From contig NZ_CP011112.1 in assembly GCF_001190945.1 (NCBI RefSeq), forward strand, positions 2,914,001 through 2,978,000: a stretch of DNA of 64,000 nucleotides, in the 5' to 3' direction. Made by a program: the position numbers and the translations under genes. Positions 60,884 to 64,000 of the stretch are shown here, one piece after another; positions within the stretch are counted from its first letter, which is position 1, and every line of letters begins with the position of its first letter. The DNA is from Luteipulveratus mongoliensis (GTDB lineage: Bacteria; Actinomycetota; Actinomycetes; Actinomycetales; Dermatophilaceae). The notes under the pieces were generated by a model. The model worked only from the letters and a program-made list of their open reading frames with translations, searched no databases and was not told the origin of the DNA.

Positions 60884-61088
60884 CGGCAGCACGAGACGTA
60901 AGGGTCAAAGCCCGTGTGACTCCCGTCGCAGGCCGCAGATTGGTCACGACATGCGGGAGTTGTGGAGAAGTGCCATCAGCACGGCACGGTCGGGGCTACT
61001 TTCGAGCGACCTGTTCCATGGGGGCGGACCGGATCGAGTGATCGAGCCGGTCGTCTACGAACTCTTTCGACACACACGGAGGCTGACT
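60884..61088 (+). promoter_or_regulatory. upstream region of the branched-chain amino acid importer
   Basis: The 205-base gap holds a -10-like TACTTT at 60997-61002, a direct repeat GATCGAGTGATCGAG near 61033, and GGAGG at 61078-61082, six bases before the GTG of the binding protein. No open frame with coding character is seen. Long upstream leaders are usual for these operons. Confidence 0.4.
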
Positions 61089-62318
61089 GTGTCTCGGTCC
61101 ATCAAGGCTTCAGCGGCGCTCGCCGCTGCGGCGTTCGTTCTCGCAGGCTGCGCCAATGACAGCAAGGACGGTGGCAGCTCTGACACCGGTTCCGGCGCGG
61201 GGAGCACCGTCAAGCAGCTGCCGGCGCAGTCCAGCATCGAGGCACCCGCAGATGCGCTGAAGCCGGCCGGTGACGGCAAGGCCAAGTGCGCGGCCGGCAC
61301 GACCATCGCCTACATCGGCGCGATGACGGGCGACAACGCCCAGCTCGGTATCAACATCTACAACGGTGCTCAGCTCGCCATCAACGAGCACAACAAGGCC
61401 AACCCCGGCTGCCAGGTGACCTTCAAGAAGGTCGACACCGAGGGTGACCCCAACAAGTCCACCGGCCCGGTCACGCAGGTGACCAACGAGAAGGGCGTCG
61501 TGGGTGTCATCGGACTGCCGTTCTCCGGTGAGTCCAAGGCGACCGGCAAGATCTTCGAGCAGGCCGGCCTGGTGCACATCACGCCGTCCGCCACCAACCC
61601 GGCCCTGTCGACCAACGGCTGGACCACGTTCTTCCGTGGCCTCGGCAACGACAACGTGCAGGGCCCGGCCGTCCCGAAGCTCGCTGACAAGATCGGTGCC
61701 AAGAAGGTCTTCGTCGTCCAGGACGACTCGGACTACGGCATTGGCCTGTTCAAGACGAGCACCGCGGCGCTGGGCGACAAGGTCGCCGGCACCGACAAGG
61801 TGACGACCAAGCAGAAGGACTTCTCGGCCACGGTCGACAAGATCATCAAGTCCAAGGCGGACGCGGTGTTCTACTCCGGCTACTTCGCCGAGGGTGCGCC
61901 CCTCGACCAGCAGCTGGTCAGCAAGGGCTTCAAGGGCACGTTCATCGGCCCGGATGGTGTCAAGGACGACCAGTTCATCAAGCTGGCCGGTGACGCCTCC
62001 AAGAACGCCTACTTCACCTGCCCCTGCATCCCGGGTGAGCTGATCAAGGACTTCGCGACCCAGTACAAGACGGTCTCCGGCAACAAGGAGCCCGGCACGT
62101 ACTCGGTCGAGGGTTACGACGCCACGGCGATCCTGCTGAGCGGTATCGACAAGGGCAAGGTCACGCGTCCGGCGCTGAAGGACTTCGTCAAGACCTACGA
62201 CGGCCAGGGCCTCAGCAAGAAGTACAAGTGGGATGACAAGGGCGAGCTCGCGGAGCTGCCCGTCTACGGCTACCGCGTCGACAACGGCAAGATCGTGTCG
62301 GTCGGAGTCATCGACTGA
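61089..62318 (+). CDS. livK: branched-chain amino acid-binding lipoprotein
   Basis: A 409-residue solute-binding protein of the LivK/Peripla_BP_6 type. The lipoprotein signal ends in the lipobox LAGC (Cys21), after SRSIKASAALAAAAFV; a Ser/Gly-rich spacer follows. The first lobe has TIAYIGAMTGDNAQLG and VGVIGLPFSGESKATG, the second VFYSGYFAEGAPLDQQLV, typical for ligand binding between lobes. GTG at 61089 with GGAGG at the ideal distance. It delivers amino acids (ligand not proven) to LivH/LivM downstream. Confidence 0.92.
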   Translation: MSRSIKASAALAAAAFVLAGCANDSKDGGSSDTGSGAGSTVKQLPAQSSIEAPADALKPAGDGKAKCAAGTTIAYIGAMTGDNAQLGINIYNGAQLAINEHNKANPGCQVTFKKVDTEGDPNKSTGPVTQVTNEKGVVGVIGLPFSGESKATGKIFEQAGLVHITPSATNPALSTNGWTTFFRGLGNDNVQGPAVPKLADKIGAKKVFVVQDDSDYGIGLFKTSTAALGDKVAGTDKVTTKQKDFSATVDKIIKSKADAVFYSGYFAEGAPLDQQLVSKGFKGTFIGPDGVKDDQFIKLAGDASKNAYFTCPCIPGELIKDFATQYKTVSGNKEPGTYSVEGYDATAILLSGIDKGKVTRPALKDFVKTYDGQGLSKKYKWDDKGELAELPVYGYRVDNGKIVSVGVID

Positions 62319-62334
62319 TCTCGTTCGGCATCAA

Positions 62335-62369
62335 CGGGAGGCTCGCCCGCAATTCGGGCGGGCCTCCCG
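62335..62369 (+). terminator. stem-loop between livK and livH
   Basis: CGGGAGGCTCGCCCG (62335-62349) pairs with CGGGCGGGCCTCCCG (62355-62369), 15 bp with one U-G pair, around CAATT; the downstream sequence is only weakly T-rich. It is placed after the binding-protein gene and probably lets that gene be made in excess over the permeases by partial termination or mRNA protection. Confidence 0.85.
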
Positions 62370-62402
62370 TCTCTCCGTCACCATTCAGGAGGCTCCAACT
62401 CC

Positions 62403-63401
62403 GTGCACACCTTGCTCATTGCCGCTGACGAACCGTGGATCACCTTCGACTGGGCCGCTCTCGGCGACAGCTTCCTAGGCGCCACCTTCGACGGTCTGAC
62501 CTTCGGCGCGATCTACGCGCTCGTGGCTCTCGGTTACACGCTGGTCTACGGCGTGCTCAACCTGATGAACTTCGCTCACTCGGAGGTGTTCATCACCGGC
62601 GCGTACGCCGTCGTCTTCACCTTGAGTGCCCTTGGATTCGGTGCTTCGCCACCCAATCTCAGCGCTCTTGAGATCGCGCTCAACCTGATTCTGGCGTGCC
62701 TCGCGGCCATGGCTGCGGCGGCTGCGGTGGCCTTCCTGCTCGAGCGGATCGCCTATCGGCCGCTGAGACGAAGAAATGCGCCACGCCTGGTCTTCCTGAT
62801 CACCGCCATCGGCATGTCCTTCGTCATCCAGAACCTCTTCTTCTGGCGGCGTGGAGCGACTGCCGAGCCGGCCGTCATCATGTTCCAGCCGAAGGCGGTC
62901 TTCGACATCGGCGGCACCCTGATCTACTCGGACACCCTCATCATCGTCAGCGCCGCCATCGTCATGATGGTCGGCGTCGACCAGCTGATCCGGCGGACGA
63001 AGATCGGCCGCGGTATTCGTGCGGTCGCGCAGGACCCGGACACCGCGACCCTGATGGGCGTCAACCGGGAGCGCATCATCGTGTCGACCTTCGTCATCGG
63101 TGGTGTCCTCGCCGGGGCGGCCGCGCTCTTCTACGTGATGAAGGTGCCTTCGGGAGTCGTCTACAACGGCGGCTTCATCCTCGGCATCAAGGCCTTCACC
63201 GCGGCAGTGCTCGGCGGTATCGGCAACGTGCGCGGTGCACTGCTCGGTGGTCTGCTGCTGGGCGTCATCGGCAACTACGGCCAGATCCTGCTCGGCAACG
63301 GTCAGTGGACTGACGTCGTCGCGTTCGTCGTCCTCGTCCTGGTCCTGATGGTGCGGCCCGAGGGCATCCTCGGCAGCAACCTGGCGAAGGTGCGCGCATG
63401 A
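62403..63401 (+). CDS. livH: branched-chain amino acid ABC permease LivH
   Basis: A 332-residue permease with about eight hydrophobic helices. The family marks YALVALGYTLVYGVLNLMNFAH in part (near 40), GRGIRAVAQDPDTATLMG (near 203, the EAA-like loop that contacts the ATPase) and GIKAFTAAVLGGIGNVRGALLGG in part (near 262) are clear. The GTG at 62403 follows AGGAGG (62386-62391). It overlaps livM by four bases. The N-terminal ~25 residues are acidic and outside the usual core. Confidence 0.93.
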   Translation: MHTLLIAADEPWITFDWAALGDSFLGATFDGLTFGAIYALVALGYTLVYGVLNLMNFAHSEVFITGAYAVVFTLSALGFGASPPNLSALEIALNLILACLAAMAAAAAVAFLLERIAYRPLRRRNAPRLVFLITAIGMSFVIQNLFFWRRGATAEPAVIMFQPKAVFDIGGTLIYSDTLIIVSAAIVMMVGVDQLIRRTKIGRGIRAVAQDPDTATLMGVNRERIIVSTFVIGGVLAGAAALFYVMKVPSGVVYNGGFILGIKAFTAAVLGGIGNVRGALLGGLLLGVIGNYGQILLGNGQWTDVVAFVVLVLVLMVRPEGILGSNLAKVRA

Positions 63402-64000
63402 GCTCCCCGATCGAAGACGCAGCGGCTACGCAGTCACACCTGGACGACCAGGCAGAGGGCAAGCGCCCCAGCCGATTCGCCGGTCTGGGCCGCTGGTGGA
63501 ACGGTCTCGAGCGCTGGCAGCAGTGGGGCGTGCTGGCTATCGGGGCAGTGCTGATCTATCTGCTCCCGGTCATCAACCCGCCGCTGATCACCAGCGAACC
63601 GTCGACGGACTTCCCGATCACCTGCGCCAACATGGCGATCTACGCGTTGGCCGCATTGGGCCTGAACGTCGTGGTCGGCCAGGCCGGCCTGCTCGATCTG
63701 GGATATGTCGGCTTCTTCGCGGTCGGCGCCTATGTCGCAGCGTTGTGGACGAGCAGCGACTCCACGTTCGTGCACCTTCCGTTCCTCTGGACGTTGCCCC
63801 TGGCCATGATCGTGACGGTCTTCTTCGGCATCATCCTGGGCATACCAACGCTGCGGTTGCGCGGTGACTATCTGGCGATCGTCACCCTCGGGTTCGGTGA
63901 GATCATCCGCTTGCTGGCGACGCTCATCCCCGCGCTGCACGGACAGACGGGCTTCCAGAACATCGGAGCCCCTCCGGGCACCAGCGATGACGGCAACCCG
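63398..64000 (+). CDS. livM: branched-chain amino acid ABC permease LivM (cut by window)
   Basis: The first 201 codons of a LivM-type permease. It overlaps livH by ATGA. A charged N-terminal ~45 residues precede helices and the motif ALGLNVVVGQAGLLDLGYVGFFAVGA in part (near 87), then LRGDYLAIVTLGFGEIIR in part (near 153), both standard for LivM. No stop occurs before the window ends. The two ATPases (livG, livF) would be expected downstream. Confidence 0.92.
   Translation, partial: MSSPIEDAAATQSHLDDQAEGKRPSRFAGLGRWWNGLERWQQWGVLAIGAVLIYLLPVINPPLITSEPSTDFPITCANMAIYALAALGLNVVVGQAGLLDLGYVGFFAVGAYVAALWTSSDSTFVHLPFLWTLPLAMIVTVFFGIILGIPTLRLRGDYLAIVTLGFGEIIRLLATLIPALHGQTGFQNIGAPPGTSDDGNP

Overview
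The window is a contiguous piece of a high-GC actinobacterial chromosome. GC-rich third positions, GTG/TTG starts, ATGA/GTGA start-stop overlaps, an actinobacterial-type integration host factor, the F420 enzyme FbiC, the HGxxPAAW protein of the trp cluster and a PdtaR-like ANTAR regulator all point there. Gene order follows the mycobacterial/streptomycete core (pyr - mihF - gmk - rpoZ - coaBC - metK - priA - fmt - rsmB - rpe - rib; hisI - trp - lgt - pyk - tRNA-Leu - pdtaR). A member of Micrococcales is a reasonable guess, but the sequence alone does not fix the genus. About 95% is coding. I see no transposase, phage gene, CRISPR array, rRNA or clear pseudogene. One tRNA is present, and the last gene (livM) runs off the right edge.

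Layout. 1-8785: a Nudix hydrolase, then the translationally coupled pyrimidine operon pyrR-pyrB-pyrC-carA-carB-pyrF (UMP synthesis without pyrD/pyrE), preceded by a PyrR-type RNA site that abuts the pyrR ribosome binding site. 8793-11720: an accessory block (ECF41 sigma factor, aldo/keto reductase, XRE/MmyB regulator) placed between pyrF and mihF. 11847-17782: mihF, gmk, rpoZ, coaBC, metK and the helicase-dead actinobacterial PriA, with inverted repeats at successive gene junctions. 17847-23960: HAD phosphatase, a large XRE/HEAT-like protein, then def-fmt-rsmB-rpe. 24050-28361: an FMN riboswitch with a terminator platform controlling ribD-ribE-ribM-ribBA-ribH. 28372-32485: fbiC, hisE-hisG and a small membrane protein.

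32492-43312 is mixed: an FUSC/aromatic acid exporter, a Tat-exported GH20 hexosaminidase with a DasR-like operator, a uridine-kinase-like protein, hisF, a mycothiol-type DinB-fold protein, a heterodimeric ABC exporter with one degenerate ATP site, a DUF2975 protein with its small HTH regulator and tandem operators, and a methyltransferase. 43500-51351 is the his/trp cluster hisI-trpE-(Trp-associated membrane protein)-HGxxPAAW-trpC-trpB-trpA followed by a MauE/DoxX-like protein, a DsbA-like thioredoxin and lgt. 51496-57499 is gltB-gltD with a strong terminator. 57647-64000 holds pyk, tRNA-Leu(CAA), a small membrane protein, a 2H-like protein, a PdtaR-type antiterminator and the start of a branched-chain amino acid ABC importer.

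Most of the window is housekeeping biosynthesis (pyrimidines, riboflavin/F420, His/Trp, glutamate, translation start and end processing). The less ordinary content is regulatory: a group of leaderless promoters with near-identical -10 boxes, perfect palindromes at the metK, mihF, hisI and DUF2975 promoters, and a nested structure upstream of def. I found no convincing wholly new multi-gene system.
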